Source: Fulvivirga ulvae (GTDB lineage: Bacteria; Bacteroidota; Bacteroidia; Cytophagales; Cyclobacteriaceae). From it: DNA of 64,000 nucleotides. Where the stretch lies: contig NZ_CP089981.1 of assembly GCF_021389975.1 (NCBI RefSeq), forward strand, positions 248,001 through 312,000, in the 5' to 3' direction. Positions within the stretch are counted from its first letter, which is position 1, and every line of letters starts with the position of its first letter. This document shows positions 1 to 8,430 of this stretch, one piece after another. Below the pieces are notes generated by a model. The model was not told the DNA's origin, made no database searches, and saw nothing but the letters and a program-made list of their open reading frames with translations. A program made the translations under genes and the position numbers.

Positions 1-2
1 CT

Positions 3-254
3 TTTGCCTACCTGGCTTATGGATTGTGTCTTATGATCATGATCTATGCTATTGAAAACGAAGGCATGCAGACTACGGTCGGGTTCATCGGTTTCCTGAT
101 CGTATCTGCCTATGCGTACTTCTCATTTTTGAGAGTATACCAACAGCATTGGTTCAAAACGCTGATAAAATTCAACATTGCCGGATTTATCTATATGTCC
201 TGTATTAGTATATTCCTGACATGTGAAATGCTGCTTTCAATGTTGTTTTACTAG
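3..254 (+). CDS. C-terminal end of a DUF3667-like membrane protein (partial)
   Basis: The frame is open from the left edge of the window, so this is the tail of a longer gene. The visible 83 residues are strongly hydrophobic and form about three membrane segments. The stretch FLRVYQQHWFKTLIKF followed by a last hydrophobic helix resembles the end of Bacteroidota DUF3667 integral membrane proteins, whose function is unknown. That assignment rests on memory of the family pattern and only on the C-terminus. An internal TTG or ATG near 24-35 could be taken for a start, but the frame reads sensibly upstream of it. Confidence 0.55.
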   Translation, partial: FAYLAYGLCLMIMIYAIENEGMQTTVGFIGFLIVSAYAYFSFLRVYQQHWFKTLIKFNIAGFIYMSCISIFLTCEMLLSMLFY

Positions 255-513
255 CCGGCTTGTATTAACGGTGATTGGTGAAATTTAGGGTTGCCTTGTA
301 TCACAGTCCTAATTTCTGCATATCAGTGGTATGTCCTTACCGCTGCAGGTCATTTTATAAGGTGATGTTTGTCAGGGTTCTACCCGGTCATATTTTAACG
401 GGTATAGCATATTTGGAATTGCATCAATCAGTGCGTAATTGGGTTGTTGAAGAAAATCTAACTATAGGGTAGTTTTACTGCACGAAAATAATGAAGCACA
501 TGCTATAAACCCA

Positions 514-1329
514 TTACCCGATCTGCTCAACCTCCTCCATGGTATAGTGAACAAAGCACCTGCCCAGCTCTGTAAGCTCATACTGCTCCGCGTCATCGAA
601 GGCTGATTTATATTTGCCGTTTTTGGGTGGTTTGGTGGCTGGTTTCTCACCTTCAAGGTATGTACGCTTTTTAACCTGACGGATGATGCCACCAGTACTC
701 AGGTCGCGGATGAGTAGCTTGTAAAGATCCGCTTCGATGGAATCTTCGGCAGGTACTATACTACTAATGTTACCCCAGATTTGCCTGCGGGTTATACTTT
801 GGTGTTTGTAGACTTCTCTGATCACCATAAAATGGGTTTCATGATAGGTCTTGATCCAGTCAATGAACAAGCGAACCATGTCGTCGGTGGACATGGTAGA
901 TGTAGAAGCATTGGTCAGCAGTCTGCGGATGCACTCTTTCTTCTCAATAGTCTCGGCGTCGTTCCATTCTTTGAACCCCTTTCGCACAAGGCTCTGGTAC
1001 TCATCGCTGGCTATCCTTTCCTGAGCATCTGCTCCGGCACTTTCAATTTTATCGAGTATCCTGAAAATAACATGAGCAAGTTCCTCTATCTTCCTTTGGT
1101 GCTCTTCCATCCATAGCCTTTGCAGGTCATTGATCCTCCCCTGCTCCCTTTCCGCATGGAATGCAGAGCCAGCGCCAATAAACCCTCCTATCCAGGGTAT
1201 GTTACTGAGCGCGGAAACAATAAACCGCGTGAGCCTGGCTTTCTTTTCCTGGTCATTAATTTTTGCGAGTTTAGATTTCAACTCCTCTATAGAGTCAAAC
1301 GCCAAAGTTTCTGAGGTATTTACACTCAT
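514..1329 (-). CDS. Unrecognised protein with a glycine-rich hydrophobic segment and helical C-terminus
   Basis: I do not recognise this 271-residue protein. Residues 10-35 look like a charged helix. Residues 36-56 form one hydrophobic, glycine-rich segment (IPWIGGFIGAGSAF), followed by a long charged, probably coiled-coil helix (60-105). The middle (about 125-190) is helical. The C-terminal 80 residues (LYKLLIRDLSTGGIIRQVKK, then YELTELGRCFVHY) look like a winged-helix fold. There is no signal peptide. It stands alone between a plus-strand partial gene and hemL, with ATG at 1329. A pore-forming or membrane-inserting role is possible from the single glycine-rich segment but is only a guess. 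Confidence 0.7.
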   Translation of the reverse strand: MSVNTSETLAFDSIEELKSKLAKINDQEKKARLTRFIVSALSNIPWIGGFIGAGSAFHAEREQGRINDLQRLWMEEHQRKIEELAHVIFRILDKIESAGADAQERIASDEYQSLVRKGFKEWNDAETIEKKECIRRLLTNASTSTMSTDDMVRLFIDWIKTYHETHFMVIREVYKHQSITRRQIWGNISSIVPAEDSIEADLYKLLIRDLSTGGIIRQVKKRTYLEGEKPATKPPKNGKYKSAFDDAEQYELTELGRCFVHYTMEEVEQIG

Positions 1330-1412
1330 GGCTGCAAGGTACGGGATAAATTAATAATAAATAATGAAAGGAAGTTTTACACCGGGCCGGTGAAGCCCGG
1401 TGCATGATGGTA

Positions 1413-2702
1413 CTACTTAAGCGAAGCCAACACTTCGTAGTTAGCTTTAATGATGTCGTCAGCTACGGATTTATCTACAGCTGTTGATACAAATAGGGTC
1501 TCAAACTGCGAAGGAGGCAAATAAACGCCATGTTCAAGCATGCCTCTGAAATACTTTCCAAACAGTGTCGTATCGGAGGTTTTGGCAGAAGCAAAATCGG
1601 TTACTTTCTGGTCCGTAAAGAACAGGCTAACCATAGAGCCCAACTGATTGATGGTATAGTTCAAGCCCAGTTTGTCAAGGTTTTCCTGAAAACCGGCAGC
1701 AATGTATGAGGTAGTGTCTTCCAGCTGCCGGTAAACCTCCGGATGATCATTGAGGTGGTTTAGCATCGCCAGTCCAGCAGACATGGCAATGGGGTTTCCT
1801 GAAAGTGTGCCCGCCTGATAAACAGGTCCTGAAGGGGAAACATAATCCATAATTTCGGCGCGGCCTCCATAAGCTCCGACAGGCATTCCTCCTCCAATAA
1901 TTTTGCCCATAGTAGTAAGATCAGGCCTTACACCGAATAGCTCCTGTGCACCACCTTTAGCCAGACGAAACCCTGTCATGACTTCATCAAAGATAAGCAG
2001 GATACCCTCCTGATCACAAAGGTCACGCAAGCCTTGCAAGTATCCTTCTTCCGGCAGCACGCAGCCCATGTTACCTGCTACAGGTTCAAGGATGATGGCA
2101 GCAATATTGCCATTATTCTTGGCTGCCAGGTCTTTTACTGCCTGTAAATCATTGAATGGGGCTGTTAAAGTATCTTCTGCCGTTCCTTTGGTAACGCCGG
2201 GACTGTCAGGCGTACCCATAGTGGCTACCCCGCTACCTGCGGCTATCAGGAACGAATCTCCGTGCCCGTGGTAGCAGCCTTCAAATTTTATCATTTTATC
2301 GCGGCCGGTAAAGCCTCGCGCCAGCCTCACTGCCGACATGGTAGCTTCCGTACCGGAGTTTACCATCCGCACTTTTTCTATGGAAGGCACCATCGAGGTT
2401 ATCAATTCAGCTATTTCAACTTCCTTAGCCGTGGGTGCTCCAAATGACAATGAAGATTTTACCGCTTCCGTAACCGCTTTTTCAATAGCTTCATTTCCAT
2501 GCCCCAATACCATTGGCCCCCATGAATTGATCAGGTCAACGTATTTGTTACCATCTTCATCATACATGTAGGCTCCTTTGGAGGACTTAATAAATAAAGG
2601 GTCCCCTCCTACGGCTTTAAAAGCTCTTACAGGTGAGTTGACCCCTCCCGGAATGAATTGCTGTGCTTTTGAAAATAATTCTCTACTTCTTTCGATCTTC
2701 AT
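1413..2702 (-). CDS. hemL: Glutamate-1-semialdehyde 2,1-aminomutase
   Basis: HemL is a PLP-dependent class III aminotransferase that converts glutamate-1-semialdehyde to 5-aminolevulinate, the C5 entry to haem synthesis, in the cytoplasm. The 429 residues match the usual length. The PLP aspartate lies in FDEVMTGFR (about 238-246), and the Schiff-base lysine is K267 in TTMGKIIGGG. The glycine-rich cofactor site VNSGTEA is at about 114-120. ATG at 2702 sits inside the last codons of the upstream gene (20-base overlap), so the two are translationally coupled. It is the last gene of a guaA-containing minus-strand cluster. The assignment is secure. Confidence 0.97.
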   Translation of the reverse strand: MKIERSRELFSKAQQFIPGGVNSPVRAFKAVGGDPLFIKSSKGAYMYDEDGNKYVDLINSWGPMVLGHGNEAIEKAVTEAVKSSLSFGAPTAKEVEIAELITSMVPSIEKVRMVNSGTEATMSAVRLARGFTGRDKMIKFEGCYHGHGDSFLIAAGSGVATMGTPDSPGVTKGTAEDTLTAPFNDLQAVKDLAAKNNGNIAAIILEPVAGNMGCVLPEEGYLQGLRDLCDQEGILLIFDEVMTGFRLAKGGAQELFGVRPDLTTMGKIIGGGMPVGAYGGRAEIMDYVSPSGPVYQAGTLSGNPIAMSAGLAMLNHLNDHPEVYRQLEDTTSYIAAGFQENLDKLGLNYTINQLGSMVSLFFTDQKVTDFASAKTSDTTLFGKYFRGMLEHGVYLPPSQFETLFVSTAVDKSVADDIIKANYEVLASLK

Positions 2703-4452
2703 TTTTATCTTCTTCTAATTCGTATTTTACTTCAAGGCCCTCGTCCCCAAATTCCAGGATAGGAACAAGTTTGTTGTCCTGAGAATTTTGGAAGCTATAT
2801 CCTATTGTTAAATGTCCTTTTAAAAGCTTTTCTTTATCCCAACCTATCTGGAAATATTTCCCATACTTGTCGAGGCTATACCCTACAAGATGCATCAGGT
2901 CATAACCCACCTCGGCATGTGGAGTTGGGGGCACCTTATGTTTCTTTACATACTGATCTCTGAAAATCTCATAAGCATCCGTTTCTTTATGCATGTACAT
3001 GGGTGCGTATAGTACGGCACCCAAACGGTAATAAGCCTCATAATTGATTACCGGCAGGTCCAGCCAGTCAGCCGAACCGATGACCATAATCGAATCTCCC
3101 CGGGTCTCTACGGCACTAATCACTTTGGTAGAGATCAGGTCATTATTTGATGCCACAAAGATATAACCGATACTATCCGGTGCCAGTCTTAGCCTGTCTT
3201 TGGCGTCATCCGATGCCATGTCCTTGATTTTTCCGCTGGCAACCAGGATATCCAGGACCTGACGGGTTTCGTGCTTGCGAATTTCCCTATTGATGATAAT
3301 TTTAAAGCCTTCTTTTTCTATCCTTTGCTTGAAAGCATGTGCAAGTGTAGAATCCCTGCTATCCTCTCCATAAAATATGATACCCGTTTTCCGCCTCGCG
3401 TTTTTAGCCACGTATTCAGCCATTTTTCGCCCCATGGTTTCATTGGTAGGGTGTAGAAGAAACGAATAAGGATTTACCCCGATCACATCAGAATCGGTTG
3501 ATAGCGGGTTGATCATATTAATTTTGTTCTTGAACGAAAAATCCTGCACGAGCTCTCTCGGTTCGGAAAAGAAGGGGCCCACTATCAAGTCCATACCTTT
3601 CATTTCCTCCCTGGCGAGTATTCTTGCCGTTGCTGCGCTGTCTCGCTTGGTGTCGTAAGCAAACAGCTCCACTTTAATACCCTGCGCCTTTAAGGTGTCC
3701 ATAGCCAGTTGCATCCCCTGATATATATCCAGGATCAACTGGTTTATCTTCTTCCTTTCAGTAGGCTCCAGGCGGTTCATCAGGAACGGGAACAACACTG
3801 CAACCTTATACCTGTCTTTAAAAACCGACTCATCAACCTTTACCAAATCCAATCCTTTTTTATCGAGATTAAATTTAGTAATCAGCTCGTCAAGCAATTC
3901 CTGGTCCTGGTTTACAAGGGGCTGTTTAGCTATTTTCATAGCCAGAACCTCTCCTATGGATTTTTCTTTCGGATGGTTTTCATACATCACTTTCAGGGCT
4001 TCCACATCTTTTATTGCCGAAAAAGTGTGGTATTTCAGGTTATAGATGTTTTCCTGAAAGGTTTTGTCCTTTATTTCAGTCAGCACGTTTAGACCCTGAT
4101 TGTACTCAGCCGCTTCGAAATATATCTTTCCCAACCAAAAGTTAACCTCTGGCATTTTAGACCATTTCGGGAAATATGATTTGATCTGCAAAAACATATT
4201 TTTCGCCAATGGCGGATAGCCATCTTTGTAAGCCGCTACAGCATAATAGAATGACGAATAGGCAGGGAACGGATTGCTCTCCACCCGCTCAAGAAGTGGT
4301 TTAAAAGCTTCCATGGCCAGGCTGTATTTCCCATCATTAAACAGCTCCTTGGCGTGAAGGTACTGTTGCTGATAGTTTACCTGAGTGTAAGCTTCAATCG
4401 TAATAAACAACAGACAGACAACTACTAGTATTTTTGACAGTTTCATTCTCAT
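2683..4452 (-). CDS. Exported TPR protein with a periplasmic binding protein type 1 domain
   Basis: The frame opens at 4518, but the signal peptide KLSKILVVVCLLFITIEAYT begins just after methionines at 4452 and 4446, so the start is probably one of those. The N-terminal half (about 30-200 of the mature chain) has TPR-like repeats (YLHAKELFNDGKYSLAMEAF; FWLGKIYFEAAEYNQGLNVL). The C-terminal half, from about KVAVLFPFLM, has the type 1 periplasmic binding fold of amino-acid receptors. The same TPR plus PBP1 order is found in LpoA, the lipoprotein activator of penicillin-binding protein 1A, but there is no lipobox here, so an envelope-assembly role is inference. It lies between guaA and hemL and overlaps hemL by 20 bases. 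Confidence 0.8.
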   Translation of the reverse strand: MRMKLSKILVVVCLLFITIEAYTQVNYQQQYLHAKELFNDGKYSLAMEAFKPLLERVESNPFPAYSSFYYAVAAYKDGYPPLAKNMFLQIKSYFPKWSKMPEVNFWLGKIYFEAAEYNQGLNVLTEIKDKTFQENIYNLKYHTFSAIKDVEALKVMYENHPKEKSIGEVLAMKIAKQPLVNQDQELLDELITKFNLDKKGLDLVKVDESVFKDRYKVAVLFPFLMNRLEPTERKKINQLILDIYQGMQLAMDTLKAQGIKVELFAYDTKRDSAATARILAREEMKGMDLIVGPFFSEPRELVQDFSFKNKINMINPLSTDSDVIGVNPYSFLLHPTNETMGRKMAEYVAKNARRKTGIIFYGEDSRDSTLAHAFKQRIEKEGFKIIINREIRKHETRQVLDILVASGKIKDMASDDAKDRLRLAPDSIGYIFVASNNDLISTKVISAVETRGDSIMVIGSADWLDLPVINYEAYYRLGAVLYAPMYMHKETDAYEIFRDQYVKKHKVPPTPHAEVGYDLMHLVGYSLDKYGKYFQIGWDKEKLLKGHLTIGYSFQNSQDNKLVPILEFGDEGLEVKYELEEDKNEDRKK

Positions 4453-4533
4453 GTTAAAATTCGTATAAACCAGTATCGGACTTTGCCAATCCATTATGAG
4501 TTGACAATACTTAGCCAATGATTTAAGGGTGTA

Positions 4534-6063
4534 TTATTCCCACTCTATGGTGGCCGGTGGCTTGGAGCTGATATCGTAAACAACCCTGTTAACCCCTTTT
4601 ACCGTATTGATTATTTCGTTAGAGACATCGGCCAGAAAATCATACGGCAGGTGGCACCAATCTGCAGTCATCCCGTCGACACTGGTCACAGCCCTCAGAC
4701 TTACTACCTGCTCGTAGGTACGCTCGTCACCCATAACTCCCACGGACTGGATGGGCAGCAGTATTGCTCCTGCCTGCCATACCTCATCATAAAGCCCGGC
4801 TTTTTTAAGGCCATTGATAAAGATATGGTCTACCTGCTGCAGTATATGCACTTTCTGTGGCGTGATATCGCCCAAAATCCTGATGCCTAACCCAGGCCCC
4901 GGAAATGGGTGCCTTCCCAGAATATTCTGATCTATTTCTAATGTTTTACCTACCAAACGCACCTCATCTTTAAATAGTGTGTTCAGCGGTTCCACAACCT
5001 TTAACTTCATAAAATCGGGCAACCCGCCCACATTGTGGTGCGACTTGATGGTTGCAGACGGCCCTTTAACAGAAACCGATTCAATCACATCAGGGTATAT
5101 GGTGCCCTGCCCAAGCCATTTGACATTCTGGATTTTATGGGCTTCATCGTCGAATACCTCGATAAACACTCTTCCTATGGCCTTTCTTTTGTCTTCAGGA
5201 TCTGTTAACCCTTTAAGCGCATTATAGAATTTATCTTTAGCGTCAACACCTTTCACATTCAGACCCATGTCCTTGTATGAGTGAAGAACATCTTCAAATT
5301 CATTTTTCCGCAACAGGCCATTGTCAACGAAAATACAGTGCAGGTTTTCACCTATGGCATGGTGTATCAATGTAGCTGCAACGGATGAGTCAACACCTCC
5401 GGAAAGGCCCATTACTACTTTGTCGCCTCCGAGCTGCTCTTTCAGCGAAGCCACAGTGGTTTCCACAAAAATATCGGGAGTCCAGTCCTGAGAGCACCCG
5501 CAGATGTGCACTACAAAGTTTCTCAACACCCTTTTACCTTCAAGACTGTGGGTAACTTCCGGATGGAACTGAATACCATAGGTCTGTTCATCCTTCTTCT
5601 TAAAAGCAGCAACCCTGACCGATGAGGTACTGGCAATGATATCATAAGCATCTGTCAGCTCAGATATAGTATCACCATGTGACATCCACACCTGTGAGTC
5701 TATGGAGATCTCCTTCATCAGCTCATTGTGTTGATCGACTTTAGAGAGTTTTGCACGACCATACTCCCTTATTTCGGAAGGCAACACATTACCTCCGCTT
5801 TTCTGGGCCATCAATTGAGCTCCATAGCATACACCCAGTACGGGCACCTTGCCACAGTACATATCAATGTCTACATCGGGAGCATCTTCCTGCCTTACTG
5901 AGCACGGGCTACCTGAAAAAATAACACCTTTTATGTCGTCGGTAAGCTGTGGAGGATTGTTGAATGGGTGGATCTCACAATAAACGTTGAGTTCTCTTAC
6001 TCGCCTCGCTATGAGCTGAGTATACTGGGAGCCAAAGTCCAGGATCAATATCTGTTCTGCCAT
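4534..6063 (-). CDS. guaA: GMP synthase (glutamine-hydrolysing)
   Basis: GuaA aminates XMP to GMP with glutamine and ATP in the last step of guanine nucleotide synthesis. The 509-residue product starts MAEQILILDFG at ATG 6063. The frame is open further upstream, but those codons encode nothing family-like. The class I glutamine amidotransferase domain has nucleophile C79 (VLGVCYGAQ) and the His/Glu pair in GIQFHPE. The ATP-pyrophosphatase P-loop is GLSGGVDSS at about 222. The C-terminal dimerisation domain carries HPFPGPGLGIRILG and ends in the typical TIEWE. A TATTTTTG -7 box lies only a few bases upstream, so the transcript may be nearly leaderless. Confidence 0.97.
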   Translation of the reverse strand: MAEQILILDFGSQYTQLIARRVRELNVYCEIHPFNNPPQLTDDIKGVIFSGSPCSVRQEDAPDVDIDMYCGKVPVLGVCYGAQLMAQKSGGNVLPSEIREYGRAKLSKVDQHNELMKEISIDSQVWMSHGDTISELTDAYDIIASTSSVRVAAFKKKDEQTYGIQFHPEVTHSLEGKRVLRNFVVHICGCSQDWTPDIFVETTVASLKEQLGGDKVVMGLSGGVDSSVAATLIHHAIGENLHCIFVDNGLLRKNEFEDVLHSYKDMGLNVKGVDAKDKFYNALKGLTDPEDKRKAIGRVFIEVFDDEAHKIQNVKWLGQGTIYPDVIESVSVKGPSATIKSHHNVGGLPDFMKLKVVEPLNTLFKDEVRLVGKTLEIDQNILGRHPFPGPGLGIRILGDITPQKVHILQQVDHIFINGLKKAGLYDEVWQAGAILLPIQSVGVMGDERTYEQVVSLRAVTSVDGMTADWCHLPYDFLADVSNEIINTVKGVNRVVYDISSKPPATIEWE

Positions 6064-6067
6064 GCTG

Positions 6068-6075
6068 CAAAAATA
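6068..6075 (-). promoter_or_regulatory. Candidate -7 element upstream of guaA
   Basis: Read on the minus strand this is TATTTTTG, an exact match to the Bacteroidota -7 consensus TAnnTTTG, with its end 5 bases upstream of the guaA ATG. No clear -33 TTG is seen at the expected distance. If it is used, the mRNA would begin at or very near the start codon. Confidence 0.45.
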
Positions 6076-6232
6076 GTATGCCCGATGTGGAAATACTATT
6101 AATTTATAAAAAGATGCTTGACACAAAAATTGTGGAGCTGGTTACACATTTATAAGTGTTAATATTAATTTAAACCTTGTTAACATTGTTGGCACAATTT
6201 TTACTTCTTAATAAGAAAAATAACCAAAGTTT

Positions 6233-7045
6233 ATGATGCGAAAATTTATACATCTCAGCAGCAGCACATTGCTTTTAGCAGTTCTCGTGATATTCTCTTC
6301 ATGCGATAAGAATGACAATTTCACACCTTTCTTTTCAGTAGAAGATGACAAAGCACTGGGAGCGCAGGTAAGCCAGGAAATTGCAAACGACCCTTCATTT
6401 GACCTGATTGCTCAAAGTGAAAACCAGGAGGCTTATGCATACATCAATGGTATGGTAAATGAAATACTTAGCAGTAATGAGGTAGCTTACCGCGATGAGT
6501 TTGTTTGGGAGGTGACTCTGGTAAATGATGACGACGTATTAAACGCTTTTGCCACTCCCGGGGGCTATATCTACGTTTATACCGGACTCATAAAGTATCT
6601 GGAAACTGCAGATGCCCTGGCGGGAGTACTTGGTCACGAAATAGCACATGCCGATTTAAGGCACACCAGCAGGAATTTGCAGAAACAATATGGTGTTTCT
6701 CTTCTTCTGAGCATTGCTCTGGGCGAAGATCCTTCAGCACTGCAGGAAATTGCCGGGCAAATAGCTGGCACGGTTGCAGGACTAAAGTTCAGCCGTGAAT
6801 TTGAAGCTGAAGCTGATGATGAATCGGTACTATACTTAGCTGACACCAAATATGCGTGCAATGGAGCAGCCTTTTTCTTTGAAAGCCTGCTGGACGAAAA
6901 CCAGGCTTCTCCTCCGGAGTTTTTGAGTACTCACCCCAGCCCCGAAAACAGGGTTGCCGATATTAACACTACTGCTGATGAGGCAGGATGTGACACCACT
7001 CTGGCAACAGACACTGATTATGACGCATTTAAAGCATTGCTATAA
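6233..7045 (+). CDS. M48 family metalloprotease, lipoprotein
   Basis: This 270-residue zinc protease is predicted to be anchored in the envelope. A type II signal peptide ends in a lipobox with C24 (IFSSC). The M48 zinc site is HEIAH (H135, E136, H139), with the third ligand in EFEAEAD (about E191). The start of the catalytic domain has NAFATPGGYIYVYTGL, typical of BepA/YfgC-like M48C proteases that act in outer-membrane protein quality control. It has no TPR domain, unlike BepA. It is monocistronic and followed by a strong hairpin terminator. The start is ATG 6233 or 6236. Confidence 0.93.
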   Translation: MMRKFIHLSSSTLLLAVLVIFSSCDKNDNFTPFFSVEDDKALGAQVSQEIANDPSFDLIAQSENQEAYAYINGMVNEILSSNEVAYRDEFVWEVTLVNDDDVLNAFATPGGYIYVYTGLIKYLETADALAGVLGHEIAHADLRHTSRNLQKQYGVSLLLSIALGEDPSALQEIAGQIAGTVAGLKFSREFEAEADDESVLYLADTKYACNGAAFFFESLLDENQASPPEFLSTHPSPENRVADINTTADEAGCDTTLATDTDYDAFKALL

Positions 7046-7059
7046 AGTTTATTATAATA

Positions 7060-7097
7060 AAAAGCCGGTTAGGATTTCGAAATCTTAACCGGCTTTT
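7060..7097. terminator. Bidirectional intrinsic terminator
   Basis: AAAAGCCGGTTA (from 7060) and TAACCGGCTTTT (to 7097) are the arms of a near-perfect palindrome, with GATTT/AAATC continuing the stem inward. T-runs on both sides let it serve the M48 gene on plus and the amidohydrolase operon on minus, which converge here. Confidence 0.9.
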
Positions 7098-7113
7098 CAC
7101 AGCAGTTAGCCCG

Positions 7114-8430
7114 TTACTTCTTTAAGCCGGGTTCCCTTTCTAAAAACTCATCATACAATTTCGTTTGTCTACTTTCCAGCGGGATTTTCCAGCCTTGTAT
7201 GAACAAATGCCTGACCTGTGTTTCGGTTTCAAAAGGATCTCCATCAGCAACAAACACATTGGCTATTTTTCCTTTTTCCAAAGAACCCAGTTGGTCCGCC
7301 ACTTCAAATATCTCGGCGGGTACAATGGTAATAGCTTTCAGGGCCTCCTCTTTGCCCATACCGTAGGTTGCTGCAAAGCCTGCATTGTATGGCAGGTTTC
7401 TGACATTCTCAGTATCAGCAGTTTTTATGGCTACCTTTACTCCTGCTTTCTGCATTATACCAGGGTTAGCATACGACCTGTCGTACCGATCGTACTCTCT
7501 GTTAGGAATACTCAGTACAGGCCCTGCTATAACAGGTATCTTAGCCTCAGCCAGCTTTTCAGCTACTCTCCAGCCTTCGGAAACCCCACTAAAAACCACC
7601 TTGATATTTTTATCTGCCACCCAATCAATTGCTGCTTTTATGTCATCAGCGGCATTTACTTCCACAAGCAAGGTTTTCTCTCCTCTTACCACCGGCAGTA
7701 AGTTTTCCATCTCAGGATAATACTGCATTTCTTTTTTGCTGTCTTTCACACGGATGGCAGAATCTATGCGGTAATAGGCTACGGCTTTGTCCCAGGCGTC
7801 GTTGAGCTGTTTCAATGCTTTTTCTGCATCCTTTTTTATATCTTCTTCTGACCTGCTATCCCACCGGCCACGCTTACCAGTCGATGGGAAATTCAAAACT
7901 ACGGCTTCGAAACCAGCATACATCTGATCCGGGGTGTAGCCATGCAGGTTTACCAATGCAGCAGTACCAGGAAACAAGCTCCCGTCAGGAACAGCCAATG
8001 CAGTAGTAACTCCACTTATTCTGGTTACGGGTATCAGTACGGAATTAGGGTTAACAGCAGTCAGCGCCCTCATCTGAGGGATAACATCTCCTACTTCATT
8101 ATAATCACGGGTACGGGCATCGGAGCCTACTTCGGAAAGCCCCAGCCTGGAGCCTCCTTCGATCATACCCGGGTAAACGGAAAGGCCTGTACAGTCAATC
8201 ACCTCAGCGCCTTCGGGGACCGTAACATCTTTGCCCAAAGCAGAGATTTTGCCATCCGCAATGATCAATGTGGCGTTGGAAATTGTGCCATTGGTAATGG
8301 TAACCAGATTGGCATTCGTAAGGGCAAATGTTCCGGTTTTCCCCTTTGCATTTTGAGCCTCAGCCAGTTGGGCTGCCAGTAAGATCAGACCAAGAAATAT
8401 ATATTTAAAATTCTTCATGTCTCTCTGCAT
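7114..8430 (-). CDS. Exported amidohydrolase-fold protein lacking the metal-binding histidines
   Basis: This 438-residue protein has a signal peptide (KYIFLGLILLAAQLAEA) and the beta-sandwich plus TIM-barrel plan of imidazolonepropionase-like amidohydrolases. The C-terminal signature GSLEKGKIANVFVADGDPFE is well kept. Where active members have HxH after the first strand, this has GMIEGGSRLGL. The later histidines are also replaced (VEVNAADD and VVFSGVSEGW against VHCHSYRAD and VFQHVNEGF in its neighbour). It is therefore probably not a metal-dependent hydrolase, and may be a structural partner of the next protein. ATG 8430 overlaps the upstream stop as TAATG. ATG 8418 gives a more compact signal peptide. 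Confidence 0.88.
   Translation of the reverse strand: MQRDMKNFKYIFLGLILLAAQLAEAQNAKGKTGTFALTNANLVTITNGTISNATLIIADGKISALGKDVTVPEGAEVIDCTGLSVYPGMIEGGSRLGLSEVGSDARTRDYNEVGDVIPQMRALTAVNPNSVLIPVTRISGVTTALAVPDGSLFPGTAALVNLHGYTPDQMYAGFEAVVLNFPSTGKRGRWDSRSEEDIKKDAEKALKQLNDAWDKAVAYYRIDSAIRVKDSKKEMQYYPEMENLLPVVRGEKTLLVEVNAADDIKAAIDWVADKNIKVVFSGVSEGWRVAEKLAEAKIPVIAGPVLSIPNREYDRYDRSYANPGIMQKAGVKVAIKTADTENVRNLPYNAGFAATYGMGKEEALKAITIVPAEIFEVADQLGSLEKGKIANVFVADGDPFETETQVRHLFIQGWKIPLESRQTKLYDEFLEREPGLKK

Noticed and set aside
275..472. A 65-residue open frame after the first partial gene
   Set aside because: The composition is unlike protein and there is no family resemblance or useful context; it lies in a spacer with frequent stops in other frames.
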